From: an uncultured Bacteroidales bacterium
GTDB taxonomy: Bacteria; Bacteroidota; Bacteroidia; Bacteroidales; F082
Length of the DNA: 64,000 nt
Assembly: GCA_900317055.1 (NCBI GenBank)
Contig: ONFF01000002.1
Span: forward strand, 150,224-214,223
Direction of reading: 5' to 3'
Positions 7,698-15,846 of this stretch are shown one piece after another. A program made the position numbers and the translations under genes. The notes under the pieces were generated by a model that made no database searches, had not been told where the DNA came from, and worked only from the letters and a program-made list of their open reading frames with translations. Position 1 is the first letter of the stretch. Every line of letters begins with the position of its first letter.

Positions 7698-8537
7698 CTA
7701 ATCTTTCTTCTTCTTTTTACCCTTCAACATCTTCTTTTCCTCGCTGGCCAAGCGACGCTCTACTTTTTTGACATCTTCTGCAGGCGGGAAGCTTTCGGGT
7801 ATAATACCGCGCTCGGTAAGCATTTTACGCACAGCCGCGTTGTTTTCAACATGTTCCCTTGTGATGGAAGCTTCGCCCTGTAAGTCTTTTGCCTGCACGT
7901 TCACGCTGGTCATCTCTGCGGCAAAGTCCTTTGCTTTGATACTGATTGTAGGCAAAAAGTCGGCAAGAGGGCGCGACTGGGGTGCACCAAGACGGTGCTT
8001 CATCATATTGGTGCTTAGATGGAACAATGCTTGGTCTCCTTTTGAACGAATGATGGCAAAAGTCTGGTCGTTAACGCCTCGCTCATACAAAATGCCTGAC
8101 AACTTGCGCTCCGTTTCCTGCAATTTGGCACGAGCTTTAACGCGCTCTGTCTCAAGCAATCGCTGCTCTATCAGTTCAGCCTTGCGGGTCTGAACTGCAA
8201 AATAGGTTTGAGCAAAGGCTATTTGAGGCTTACGCGGATCGCCATTCTGCGCTATCAAGTAACAAGCATAACGAGTCAACATAATGTCATCTACCTCACG
8301 CTGAGCTCCTTTAGCAAGGTCTATCATTTTGCTGACGTCAGCAAAATGATCAGTTATCTCCTGTCCAGCATTTTGGCAAGCCTCTTTTGCCTTGTCTATC
8401 ACGTTGTTGAAGTTACGCCACTGCTGATAACCCAATAACGTGCATAGTTCTCGTGCACTCCAACATTCCGTCTCTTCTATCATGCATACCGCATCCTCAT
8501 AACTCTTGAAAAGTGCCAATACTTCTTCTTTTTTCAT
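7698..8537 (-). CDS. dinD: DNA-damage-inducible protein D (DinD)
   Basis: A 279-residue protein with an N-terminal BRO-N-like domain ([18 protein letters not shown], about 26-43, and [17 protein letters not shown]-like sequence near 110), followed by a helical region and the DinD body ([33 protein letters not shown]). It ends in a lysine-rich tail (KGKKKKK). In E. coli DinD is SOS-induced and inhibits RecA filaments; a similar role is inferred here. It stands alone between repeat-rich gaps in the accessory island. No LexA site was identified. Confidence 0.85.
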   Translation of the reverse strand: MKKEEVLALFKSYEDAVCMIEETECWSARELCTLLGYQQWRNFNNVIDKAKEACQNAGQEITDHFADVSKMIDLAKGAQREVDDIMLTRYACYLIAQNGDPRKPQIAFAQTYFAVQTRKAELIEQRLLETERVKARAKLQETERKLSGILYERGVNDQTFAIIRSKGDQALFHLSTNMMKHRLGAPQSRPLADFLPTISIKAKDFAAEMTSVNVQAKDLQGEASITREHVENNAAVRKMLTERGIIPESFPPAEDVKKVERRLASEEKKMLKGKKKKKD

Positions 8538-9025
8538 AACTTTGTTTGATTTCTGTTCTACGCTATCATAATCTCGTCAATATCTCCACAATCTATAAAT
8601 TTGCAACGCTAACCCACAAACGAAAACCATCTTAACCTCACCTATCTGTGGTTCAAACTTCGAGACGCATTACACTCCGCCTTGTCAGTCATTTTCATAA
8701 GTTTAGAGTTTAGTGTTTAGAGGCAGTTGTGAGTGTAGAGTTGTTAGTTGAGAGTAGATCCATTTAACGGCTTCGCCTTGTCAGTCATTTTCATGAGTTG
8801 AGTGTTTAGAGTTTAGAGGCAGTTGTGAGTGTAGAGTTTAGAGTTGAAAGTGTAATTCTCTTTTCGTTTCTTTCGGGTTTTCCGATGTTTAAAACTACAA
8901 CGCTATCGAACTCAAATAGTTCAAGAACTCTTTCACGTTTGCAAAGGAATTAAGTAAAACGCAGGGTTAGTTGGTCATCAAAGCGATAATTAACGAATCA
9001 ATTAAATAGGCGATTAATTACCCGA
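8538..9025. repeat. 488 bp gap with repeated gtttagaggcagttgtgagt units
   Basis: Two long near-identical direct repeats lie at about 8695-8785 and 8796-8850: gtttagaggcagttgtgagt followed by gtagagttg and, after the first, cggcttcgccttgtcagtca. A third copy of the latter is at about 8675. Nothing coding was seen. The AT-rich remainder (8860-9025) shows no recognisable feature. Confidence 0.6.
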
Positions 9026-9703
9026 CTATGCTTCTTCCAACTGTATTCTCAATTCACCCAACCGCATCAGTTCAGAATTCTTATCGCTTTCTATCTTCAA
9101 ATAAGCCATTTGTTTCCAAAACTCGCGCACCAACGGACTCGTCTGGATATGTCTCATGCAAATGTCAACAATCTGCTTGTTTAGTTTTACTATTTTGTCT
9201 ATCGTGCTCTTTTTCACATTACCATCAGCCAAGTCTTTTTCGATTTCTTGCACATCTGAACCAAGCAAAACACAGCTAAGCTCTTCAAGTCCATTCTTGT
9301 CATCTTCTGTAATGGTCGGCATAGCTTTAAATGTTGCTATGGCCGATAGCATACTTCTGATATAGTTTATGAAGCTGTCATGCCAATTGGCGAGGTATTG
9401 AGATTGTGCCTTGGTTGGCTTTCTTTGGTCATGGCAACAGTCAAGACTAGCTTCAGGACTGTAGATATAGCCACGCCCCTTTTCAGTAAGTCGAAGGCAT
9501 TGTGGCGTTCCTTCCTCGTATGTGAAATAACCGTTTTCAATAAGTTCGTTAAATACACCAACAAACAAGTCTCGCTCCTTAGGGTTCAACTCAAGAAGTC
9601 TGTTCTGGATAATACGGAACAAGACAATTTGCCCTGCACCTACATTGGCTTGTCTGAAAAAGTCAAGTATCCATTCCGCCATCTCGCTTTTCTTCGTCAT
9701 CAT
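9026..9703 (-). CDS. third gene of Septu-like operon, unknown
   Basis: A 225-residue protein of unrecognised family. Residues 1-90 look like a winged-helix or methylase-like helical start (MAEWILDFFRQANVGAGQIV, then a strand with LRLTEKGRGYIY). The rest is helical, with a conserved-looking NWHDSFINYIRSMLSAIATF. Its start overlaps the ptuB stop by 4 bp (ATGA type), so it is translationally coupled to ptuB and belongs to the operon. In a defence operon it could be a regulator or an additional effector; that is inference from position only. Confidence 0.65.
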   Translation of the reverse strand: MMTKKSEMAEWILDFFRQANVGAGQIVLFRIIQNRLLELNPKERDLFVGVFNELIENGYFTYEEGTPQCLRLTEKGRGYIYSPEASLDCCHDQRKPTKAQSQYLANWHDSFINYIRSMLSAIATFKAMPTITEDDKNGLEELSCVLLGSDVQEIEKDLADGNVKKSTIDKIVKLNKQIVDICMRHIQTSPLVREFWKQMAYLKIESDKNSELMRLGELRIQLEEA

Positions 9704-10323
9704 AATGCTTCCTTTTCTTCATTTACTCTTTCTTTCAACAGCTGTTCGACGACGCTGATGAAACCATTGGGTTGCAAGGCCTCCAATATTTCATGATTCG
9801 TCAAACCCTCAAAAGAGCTCAAATCCAAATTGAGAATAAACTTGCGACGTTCCATCAAACTGCCTTCGTTCAGGTTGAACGAGTCTATTGTATAATTAAC
9901 CCGTTCTTTTTCAGCATCTCCCAATCCATCCATAGGCACCATTTTCCCCGAAAGCTCATATTTGAAAAACTGTTGCGCATCTTCAACAACCGGGTTGATG
10001 AGTCTTTCATTGTCCGTTTGATTGCAAACAACATTGTCTTTGTATCTTGCTCCGTAAGTATCATCTTTACTGTCAACAACATAATTGTTTCACTCGAATA
10101 TAAGATTCGGATACAACGTCTGCTTCTTGAAATGGTCTATGTGTGAGTTTTCATATCTAATGGGAGCCTCTGTATAGCCACTCAAACCATGTTGTTCTTG
10201 GTTTAGAATATGTTCACGCCAAATGGGACTCGCCTCTTTCGCATCTTCCCATCTGTCATGGTGATTGTGACGGATAAAGTCAACAAAATGTTGAATAGGG
10301 GCACCTTTATCAAGCTTTCTCAT
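9700..10323 (-). pseudogene. ptuB: PtuB-like HNH nuclease with in-frame TGA
   Basis: Frame from ATG 10321-10323 reads MRKLDKGAPIQHFVDFIRHN and GLSGYTEAPIRYENSHIDHF, then NLIFE, a TGA at 10090-10092, then NNYVVDSKDDTYGARYKD and on to 9700 in the same frame, 207 codons in all. The TGA sits where Trp is expected (single-base TGG to TGA). The SHIDHF core matches the HNH nuclease of Septu systems, but the Cys pair of many relatives (CxYCE) is GYTE here. The gene overlaps ptuA by 14 bp and the next gene by 4 bp, so coupling remains intact around a broken nuclease. A sequencing error is possible. Confidence 0.7.
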
Positions 10324-11554
10324 AAGCTTTTCTCTTTTGGGCCAACTGCAAACGCATTTTGGCCGACTCTTCAAACTGAACACCAAGTTTGGCCAGTGTA
10401 TCCAAATTCCGCTCAACCAATTCTATATCCGTCTTTTCTTTTGCCAACTCGGAAGCAACTCCATCTATCATAGTTTGTACTTCTGGGTTACGTACTTCAT
10501 TCAAACTGAAAAAACGTTTCAAAATATAGTCTCCATTATCTCCGTATGGAATGTCAGACACCTCCAAACGTTTCCCATCTCGCAATACGACCAATTGTCC
10601 ACTGTCTCTCAAACTTGACAAAACAAGTGAAGAGTGAGATGTGATGAAGAATTGACAGTTAGGGAACTTCTTTTCTAGATTGCTGATGACATGGAGTTGC
10701 CACGAAGGATGCAAATGTAAATCCACTTCATCTATCATCACAATTTGTGAGCCCAATAAAGGAGAGTCACCGCCAACATTGCTTGTCGCCAAGCGTCTTG
10801 CAATGTCAAGAACAAGAGTGATATAACACTTCTCACCATCAGACAACTTGTCAAAACTAATCTTTTGGTTGTTTTTTTGAATCACCAGTTGTGTTGGCTT
10901 GTCTTCAATCCTAAGGTTCGAGTAGCCAGGAAACACATCCGATAAACAATCCCTAACAGCATCCAACGCTTCGTTATGGTATTTTGGATTGAACCAAACT
11001 TTCATGCGGTTTTCTTCGTTTTCACTTTCGTAAAACCAGTTGAAAAACGATTTCCAATTGGCAGATGCAGAACTATCAAAAATAGAAAGATCTTTTTTCT
11101 TTTTGGACAAAGACTTGTCGTAACGAACGGGATTTACATTCCGATTGACCCCATAATACGATAACAGAGGCTTCTCTTTCTCAAAAGACGACTGTATTTG
11201 TTCGACAAACCTATTCAATTGTTCCAAATCCGTTTGTTTTTGTGGTTCGGGATGAGAAGCTTGTTTGGATTTATAAAGAGTCCAACTCGCATGTATGCCA
11301 TCATGCTCAACCATAACAGACATAAAACAATACTGGGCTCCGAAACGGATGTCATCTTTATGGATAGATTTACCCTTGCCTTTTGTAGAGTCGAGTCTTG
11401 CGACAAGCCATGAGTAAAGAATGTTTATGGCATCCAACACTGTTGATTTTCCAGCTCCGTTGTCACCAATAAACACATTTACACTATTGGAACAATCTAA
11501 TTCCAAATACTCAATCGCACGAAAGTTTTCTATGACAAGATGCTTGATGATCAT
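10310..11554 (-). CDS. ptuA: AAA/ABC-type ATPase, PtuA-like (Septu defence)
   Basis: A 414-residue ATPase of the OLD/SMC-like class: Walker A GDNGAGKST (30-38), an ABC-like signature LSDGEKCYITLVLDIARRLA, Walker B VMIDEVDLHLHPSWQ and a switch histidine in FITSHSSLVLSSL. With an HNH gene directly downstream and overlapping, it matches the PtuA ATPase of Septu, which holds the PtuB nuclease in a complex and acts against phage. No reverse transcriptase gene lies upstream, so a retron-linked form is not supported. Family call is firm; defence role follows from gene pairing. Confidence 0.82.
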   Translation of the reverse strand: MIIKHLVIENFRAIEYLELDCSNSVNVFIGDNGAGKSTVLDAINILYSWLVARLDSTKGKGKSIHKDDIRFGAQYCFMSVMVEHDGIHASWTLYKSKQASHPEPQKQTDLEQLNRFVEQIQSSFEKEKPLLSYYGVNRNVNPVRYDKSLSKKKKDLSIFDSSASANWKSFFNWFYESENEENRMKVWFNPKYHNEALDAVRDCLSDVFPGYSNLRIEDKPTQLVIQKNNQKISFDKLSDGEKCYITLVLDIARRLATSNVGGDSPLLGSQIVMIDEVDLHLHPSWQLHVISNLEKKFPNCQFFITSHSSLVLSSLRDSGQLVVLRDGKRLEVSDIPYGDNGDYILKRFFSLNEVRNPEVQTMIDGVASELAKEKTDIELVERNLDTLAKLGVQFEESAKMRLQLAQKRKAYEKA

Positions 11555-11639
11555 AAAACAACAATTAAAGTCCGTTTATTATTATATGTAGGGTACTTGG
11601 TTCCGCACCACCTTCCACGGGGATGACACGCCTGCTGTA

Positions 11640-11695
11640 TGGATAGCTTCGCCCCGTCAGTCACATTCCGTGTTGACAAAGGGCTGGTTTTCAAC
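11640..11695. repeat. dispersed repeat gcttcgccccgtcagtcac
   Basis: The sequence gcttcgccccgtcagtcac followed by attccgtgttgacaaagg and gctggtt is repeated almost exactly at 52112-52163, 40 kb away. A shorter relative, cttcgccttgtcagtcac, is at 7503-7522, 8675-8690 and 8770-8787. Confidence 0.65.
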
Positions 11696-11758
11696 AATTT
11701 TACAAGTAAACCGAATGCAAGCTATATGCATCAATTTGCTTGCTTTTATTTTAGGGTA

Positions 11759-11766
11759 CAAAGATA
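11759..11766 (-). promoter_or_regulatory. possible -7 box for the Septu operon
   Basis: TATCTTTG on the minus strand fits TAnnTTTG, 205 bp before ptuA; the -33 TTG is missing. The leader would contain the dispersed repeat. Confidence 0.3.
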
Positions 11767-11837
11767 AAGGTTTTTCTTATAAATAACTCCTTTTTTAAGA
11801 TAATGAGGTATTATATCGAATTCCCCTGAAGAGGGGA

Positions 11838-11872
11838 CAAAAAACAAGCGGACTCGGTTGGATCGAATCCGC
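11838..11872 (-). terminator. intrinsic terminator after gene remnant
   Basis: On the minus strand GCGGATTCG pairs with CGAGTCCGC (9 bp with one G-T) around a 7-base loop, followed by TTGTTTTTTG. It lies just after the stop codon of the remnant at 11880 and insulates the Septu operon. Confidence 0.65.
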
Positions 11873-11879
11873 ATGCTAT

Positions 11880-12041
11880 TCAGACAAATTTATTTATGAA
11901 GTGAAAAGGTGTTTCCTTCGCTCTTGGAATACTGTTGGCATAGTCTAGCAAACTGTTTGAGTACGCCAACACCTTGGCATCACCATGCTCAGACATCACC
12001 AAGTTTTTACCAAAATGGTCCAAGATTTTAAGGATCTTGGT
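11880..12041 (-). pseudogene. C-terminal gene remnant, unidentified
   Basis: A 53-codon open stretch preceded in frame by TGA reads TKILKILDHFGKNLVMSEHG, then DAKVLAYSNSLLDYANS and ends HFINKFV with a stop at 11880-11882. It looks protein-like and is followed by a good terminator, as a real gene end would be. No start or upstream body is present in the 90 bp before the next gene. I cannot name the family. Confidence 0.45.
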
Positions 12042-12131
12042 TCAGACGTGTTATCACGACACAATGTCGCAAAAACTTGACAGGCATGGGACAAGCATCT
12101 GTAACGCGGTCACGGTGAGGGAATAAAATGC

Positions 12132-12356
12132 TCAGAACATGGCGGCGATACTGTGGCGGTGCTTTTTGCGATAGTTAGGATTGGGTATCATAAACCGTTG
12201 CTTTTCCTCATCGGAAAGATCAGCAATAGCAACACCCTTACTATCGGCATACGCCTTGATGGCCCGAATGTCAACAAGATAAGGCATCAACGACTCATCT
12301 ACAGGCTCGTATTCCTGCGACAAATAATCCTTATATTTCTTCTCCAGTATAAGCAT
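12132..12356 (-). CDS. small acidic-basic protein paired with GNAT gene
   Basis: A 74-residue product with helical sequence DESLMPYLVDIRAIKAYADS and LSDEEKQRFMIPNPNYRKKH. Family not recognised. It overlaps the end of the GNAT-like gene by 26 bp and so is coexpressed with it. A small protein tightly coupled to an acetyltransferase is a layout seen in toxin-antitoxin pairs, though usually the antitoxin comes first; here the order is reversed. Confidence 0.55.
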   Translation of the reverse strand: MLILEKKYKDYLSQEYEPVDESLMPYLVDIRAIKAYADSKGVAIADLSDEEKQRFMIPNPNYRKKHRHSIAAMF

Positions 12357-12900
12357 AGCTATAAGTTTTAATTATTTCTTGCATCTCTTTTTCAAACACA
12401 CAGAACTGATAAGGATGAAGTATGCCAACATGGGTGGCGTTCATCTTCTCCATATAGTGCTGCAGCACTTTCTGGTTGGCGGCATAGCCATAGACGGCGC
12501 CACCGAAGCCTGCTTTGGCCGATTCGCTTCCGGCAATGGCGAACAGATGGCCGCCAACCCCAGCATACTTTGGCATATCGTACATCTGAGGATTGTTCTG
12601 TGGAGCAGTGCACATCCAAGCGATGTACATGGCCTTTAACTCATCGTTACGTTTGAGAGCCACAAGCCCCTGAATATCAACTGTCCCTTCCAACACCAAG
12701 GCATACACCTCGTAATCCTCCACTATTTTTCCCCAGTTGACATACCAGCCGCTTTTGCGGTTAAATTTACCGAGGAAGCTCTTGCGCCGGATACGAATAA
12801 CCTCGGTATTCACCACCTCGCCCGTCAGATTATCCTTCAGGCAAGGGGTAAAATCATCAATCCACACATCAATTTCCCTTATCTTGCTTCCGTCACCCAT
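12331..12900 (-). CDS. GNAT-like acetyltransferase
   Basis: A 189-residue protein. The middle and C-terminal part has GNAT-like order: a strand with VQGLVALKR-like sequence, KAMYIAWMCTAPQNN (strand beta-4 region), the acyl-CoA-loop-like YAGVGGHLFAIAGSESAKAG (about 114-133), GAVYGYAANQKVLQHYMEKM and a final strand (ATHVGILHPYQFCVFE). It acetylates an unknown target with acetyl-CoA. Start ATG 12898-12900 has a good Bacteroides-type promoter about 20 bp upstream. With the overlapping 74-residue gene it forms a two-gene unit. Confidence 0.6.
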   Translation of the reverse strand: MGDGSKIREIDVWIDDFTPCLKDNLTGEVVNTEVIRIRRKSFLGKFNRKSGWYVNWGKIVEDYEVYALVLEGTVDIQGLVALKRNDELKAMYIAWMCTAPQNNPQMYDMPKYAGVGGHLFAIAGSESAKAGFGGAVYGYAANQKVLQHYMEKMNATHVGILHPYQFCVFEKEMQEIIKTYSYAYTGEEI

Positions 12901-12919
12901 ATCGTAGGTTGTTGATTTG

Positions 12920-12950
12920 CAAAAATACTAATTATTTCTATTCTCCGCAA
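12920..12950 (-). promoter_or_regulatory. Bacteroides-type promoter for GNAT pair
   Basis: On the minus strand TTG (12948-12950), 20 bp spacer, TATTTTTG (12920-12927) fits the -33 TTTG / -7 TAnnTTTG pattern and lies 20 bp before the GNAT start codon. Confidence 0.55.
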
Positions 12951-12962
12951 CCTGGACAATGC

Positions 12963-13042
12963 GTTGAGAATTGAGAATTGAGAATTTACAATTGATAGTT
13001 TAGTGTTTAGAGGCAGTGGATAGTGTAGAGTTGAGAGTTATT
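12963..13042. repeat. gagaattgagaattg and gtttagaggcagt repeats
   Basis: Tandem gagaattgagaattgagaa, then tttacaattgatag, then gtttagtgtttagaggcagt and gtagagttgagag. Same families as at 7390-7500 and 8690-8860. Confidence 0.6.
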
Positions 13043-13059
13043 TGCATCCAGAGCTATAC

Positions 13060-14313
13060 TCACCGAACGATGAGTTCCTTGATGGCTTCAACGATAAACC
13101 GAGCGTCATCCTCGGTCACATACGGACCGGATGGCAGGCACAAACCCACCTTGAACAAGGCTTCCGACACGCCATTGACGTAGGCGGGAGCGTTCTTGTA
13201 AACCGGTTGCTTGTGCATGGGCTTCCACAAAGGACGACTCTCAATGTTCAACGCATCCAATCCTACGCGCAACGCCTCCACATTGTCGTTAGGCTGGCAA
13301 TCGGTAGTAGGATTGTCGACAGCATGGATCACACTAGCAACTCCACCCACAACACCCGTGACGACCGTCTTATAGGCGTTCTCTTGCCCTTTTACCCTTA
13401 CTGAAGGGTCGATGGTGATGGTGTTCAACCAATAATTGGAGTCGTAGCGCTTGTCTGGATTGGCATGCAACCTTATACCCTCGACATCCTTAAACAGCTC
13501 CGCATATAGCGCGGCCAGTTTCTGATGATGTCGGATATGCTCATCGACAATGGTCATTTGACCTCGTCCTATCCCCGCACAAACATTGCTCATACGGTAG
13601 TTGTAACCGATGGCCTCGTGTTGGTAATAGGGATAAGCCTCGCGAGCTTGGGTAGCATACCAAAGGATCCTATCCTTCGATGCCTTGTCCTCGCAGATGA
13701 GCGCACCACCGCCAGAGGTGGTAATCATCTTGTTGCCATTGAAACTCAACACGCCATACTTGCCAAAGGTGCCCAACACACGCCCCTTCCATCTAGAGCC
13801 AAAGCCCTCAGCGGCATCTTCCATCACAGGAATGCCATATCGGTTGCCAATCTCCATGATGCGCTCGATGTCGTAAGGCATTCCATAGAGCGCCACGGGA
13901 ACGATTGCCTTGGGTGTCTTACCCGTTTTTGCAATACGGTCTTTGATGGCTTCTTCCAACAAGTCCGGATCTATATTCCAAGAGTCCTTCTCCGAGTCAA
14001 TAAAGACTGGCGTTGCACCTAAGTATGTAATAGGATTGGAAGAAGCGCAGAAAGTGAAGCTCTGGATCAAAACCTCATCACCGGGACCCACACCACAGGC
14101 AAGCAAACCAAGGTGAACGGCCGCCGTACCCGAGGAGAGCGCCACCACTTCCTTGCCTTCGCCTACAAACTTCTGTAGGTCGTCTTCAAAGCCATTCACA
14201 TTAGGACCCAGGGGTACCACCCAGTTGGTATCGAATGCCTCTTGAACATATTTTTGCTCATTGCCCGAAAGATGACAGAGGCAGAGCAGGATTTTTTCTT
14301 TTCTTTTCTCCAT
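13060..14313 (-). CDS. DegT/DnrJ/EryC1/StrS sugar aminotransferase (PglE-like)
   Basis: A PLP-dependent aminotransferase that converts a nucleotide 4-keto (or 3-keto) sugar to the amino sugar. The PLP lysine lies in SFNGNKMITTSGGGALI; SSGTAAVHLGL binds cofactor phosphate; EDAAEGFGSRW holds the Asp that contacts the pyridine ring. Start was set at ATG 14311-14313 (MEKRKEKILLCLCHLSGNE), as in relatives, not the upstream ATG at 14365. A segment of about 40 residues (VKGQENAYKTVVTGVVGG onward) precedes the substrate-binding RPLWKPMHKQPVY; I think it is usual in Bacteroidales members. It precedes no dehydratase directly; its keto-sugar donor is not certain. Confidence 0.85.
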   Translation of the reverse strand: MEKRKEKILLCLCHLSGNEQKYVQEAFDTNWVVPLGPNVNGFEDDLQKFVGEGKEVVALSSGTAAVHLGLLACGVGPGDEVLIQSFTFCASSNPITYLGATPVFIDSEKDSWNIDPDLLEEAIKDRIAKTGKTPKAIVPVALYGMPYDIERIMEIGNRYGIPVMEDAAEGFGSRWKGRVLGTFGKYGVLSFNGNKMITTSGGGALICEDKASKDRILWYATQAREAYPYYQHEAIGYNYRMSNVCAGIGRGQMTIVDEHIRHHQKLAALYAELFKDVEGIRLHANPDKRYDSNYWLNTITIDPSVRVKGQENAYKTVVTGVVGGVASVIHAVDNPTTDCQPNDNVEALRVGLDALNIESRPLWKPMHKQPVYKNAPAYVNGVSEALFKVGLCLPSGPYVTEDDARFIVEAIKELIVR

Positions 14314-14380
14314 ATATGATTTATTATTTTTTCTTTTTTCCTCGTGCTCAAAGTGAGGGACAAGCACCTACTTACAACTA

Positions 14381-15322
14381 TTACCTCTCCGCACGCATGG
14401 GGTTGTTCAAAAAGTCGTCGTAGGCCAAACGGATACCGTCTTTCAATTCGGTCTTGTAAGTCCAGCCGAGTTGGGTTGCCTTGCTCACATCCAACAGCTT
14501 TCTTGGTGTGCCGTTCGGACGGGTGGTGTCCCACTTGATTTCGCCTTCATAACCCACCACCTTGGCAACGAGTTCAGTCAAAGCCTTGATGGTCAATTCC
14601 TTGCCTGTTCCCGCATTGACGGTCTCATTGCCGCTATAGTTGTTCATCAGGAAGACGCATAGGTTGGCGAGGTCGTCCACATAAAGGAACTCACGCAAAG
14701 GCGAGCCATCGCCCCAGCAGATCACTTCCTTCAGGCCGTTGACCTTGGCCTCGTGGAAACGGCGAATCAAAGCCGGCAACACATGGCTGTGCTCGGGATG
14801 GTAGTTATCGTTGGGACCATAAAGATTGGTCGGCATCACCGAGATATAGTCTGTGCCATACTGACGGTTCAAAAACTCGCAATATTTCAGGCCGCTGATC
14901 TTGGCCAAGGCGTAGGCCTCGTTGGTCTTCTCCAACTCGCCTGTGAGCAGGCACGATTCCTTCATCGGCTGGGGTGCCATACGGGGATAGATACACGACG
15001 AGCCAAGGAACTCCAGCTTCTTGCAGCCGTTTTTCCATGCCGAATGGATGACGTTCATCTCAAGGATCATGTTGTCGTACATGAAGTCGGCCAAAGCCGA
15101 TTGGTTGGCGACGATACCTCCCACTTTCGCGGCGGCGAGGAACACATATTCAGGTTTTTCCTCAGCGAAGAATTTTTCCACTTCAATTTGACGGGTAAGG
15201 TCAAGCTCCTTATGGGTTCTCGTTACTATGTTTGTATACCCCTGGCGTTGCAGTTCGCGCACAATGGCCGAGCCCACCATACCACGGTGCCCAGCCACAT
15301 ATATTTTACTGTCTTTGTTCAT
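14381..15322 (-). CDS. fcl: GDP-L-fucose synthase
   Basis: Converts GDP-4-keto-6-deoxy-mannose to GDP-L-fucose by epimerisation and NADPH reduction. The 313 residues start with [17 protein letters not shown] (NADP loop) and include [16 protein letters not shown] (catalytic Ser/Cys region), [15 protein letters not shown] (Tyr/Lys of the SDR triad) and [19 protein letters not shown]. It is fed by gmd directly upstream; between the two lies an element with a four-helix-bundle gene. Confidence 0.92.
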   Translation of the reverse strand: MNKDSKIYVAGHRGMVGSAIVRELQRQGYTNIVTRTHKELDLTRQIEVEKFFAEEKPEYVFLAAAKVGGIVANQSALADFMYDNMILEMNVIHSAWKNGCKKLEFLGSSCIYPRMAPQPMKESCLLTGELEKTNEAYALAKISGLKYCEFLNRQYGTDYISVMPTNLYGPNDNYHPEHSHVLPALIRRFHEAKVNGLKEVICWGDGSPLREFLYVDDLANLCVFLMNNYSGNETVNAGTGKELTIKALTELVAKVVGYEGEIKWDTTRPNGTPRKLLDVSKATQLGWTYKTELKDGIRLAYDDFLNNPMRAER

Positions 15323-15324
15323 GT

Positions 15325-15846
15325 TGAATTAGTTTAGAGTTGAGAGTTTAGAGTTGAGAGTCAGTTGTTAGTGTAGAGTTGAGAGTATAGAGTTATAAAG
15401 TAGAGCATTTTGGTATTATTGTTTGGCGTCAGAGGGTTGGTACGAATTAAGAAGGCCAGAAAGAAGTCGAGCGTCTTCTTCAATAAGAAGATCCATACTC
15501 ACGCGGTCGTCTGTTGTGATATAACCAAGATCCTCTGCTATCTCGAATTGAGAAGAGACTTCCATTAAAGAGCCATAGGCTATCTCTATGAAATGAGCCT
15601 TGTCTTTAACTGAAAAACGGTTTACGCCTTCGGCAATGTTTGAAGTTACGGAGACAGAAGCTCTTCTTAACTGGTCACACATTGCATAACGTTCCTCTAC
15701 CGGGAACTTCTTAAGAAGCTTGTACGTTCTCTTTACTACTTCCTTAGCTTTTTGATAAGCTATTAACTTACGATAACCAAATACTTCCATACTTTAAACT
15801 CTAAACTTTTTAACTACTCTAAACTCTACACTCTAAACTCTCAACT
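15325..15846. mobile_element. tttagagttgagag-palindrome element with four-helix-bundle gene
   Basis: Left arm 15330-15395: tttagagttgagagtttag, gttgagagtcagttgttag, gtgtagagttgagag. Right arm 15790-15846 is the reverse complement type: tttaaactctaaacttttt, ctctaaactctacactc, taaactctcaac. The arms are inverted around one small gene and together fill the space between gmd and fcl. The right arm touches the gmd stop codon. Confidence 0.65.
15416..15790 (-). CDS. four-helix-bundle (S23/IVS-type) protein
   Basis: A 124-residue protein with family hallmarks GYRKLIAYQKAKEVVK near the N-terminus, LRRASVSVTSNIAEGVNRFS in the middle (the SI-x-x-NIAEG motif) and FIEIAYGSLMEVSSQFEIA. Members are encoded in intervening sequences of 23S rRNA in some bacteria and scattered elsewhere; they form small pentamers and their role is unsettled. 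Here it lies between inverted repeat arms, separating gmd from fcl, and is transcribed with them. Confidence 0.85.
   Translation of the reverse strand: MEVFGYRKLIAYQKAKEVVKRTYKLLKKFPVEERYAMCDQLRRASVSVTSNIAEGVNRFSVKDKAHFIEIAYGSLMEVSSQFEIAEDLGYITTDDRVSMDLLIEEDARLLSGLLNSYQPSDAKQ

Noticed and set aside
7390-8860. Regularly recurring gtttagaggcagttgtgagt blocks that could suggest a CRISPR array
   Set aside because: Copies are few, irregularly spaced, mixed with other repeats and have no unique spacers of constant length; no cas genes are near.
5974-10323. In-frame TAG (6259) and TGA (10090) as signs of stop-codon recoding
   Set aside because: All three stop codons end ordinary genes in the window; the two internal stops are isolated and explained by point mutation or sequence error.
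9026-11554. Retron-type defence system, since PtuA/PtuB can be retron effectors
   Set aside because: No reverse transcriptase gene or msr/msd-like region lies upstream; the 577 bp before ptuA holds repeats, a terminator and a gene remnant.
13300-13400. The VKGQENAYKTVVTGVVGG segment of the first aminotransferase as another repeat insertion
   Set aside because: Its DNA does not resemble any repeat family of the window, and I believe Bacteroidales homologues share this segment.
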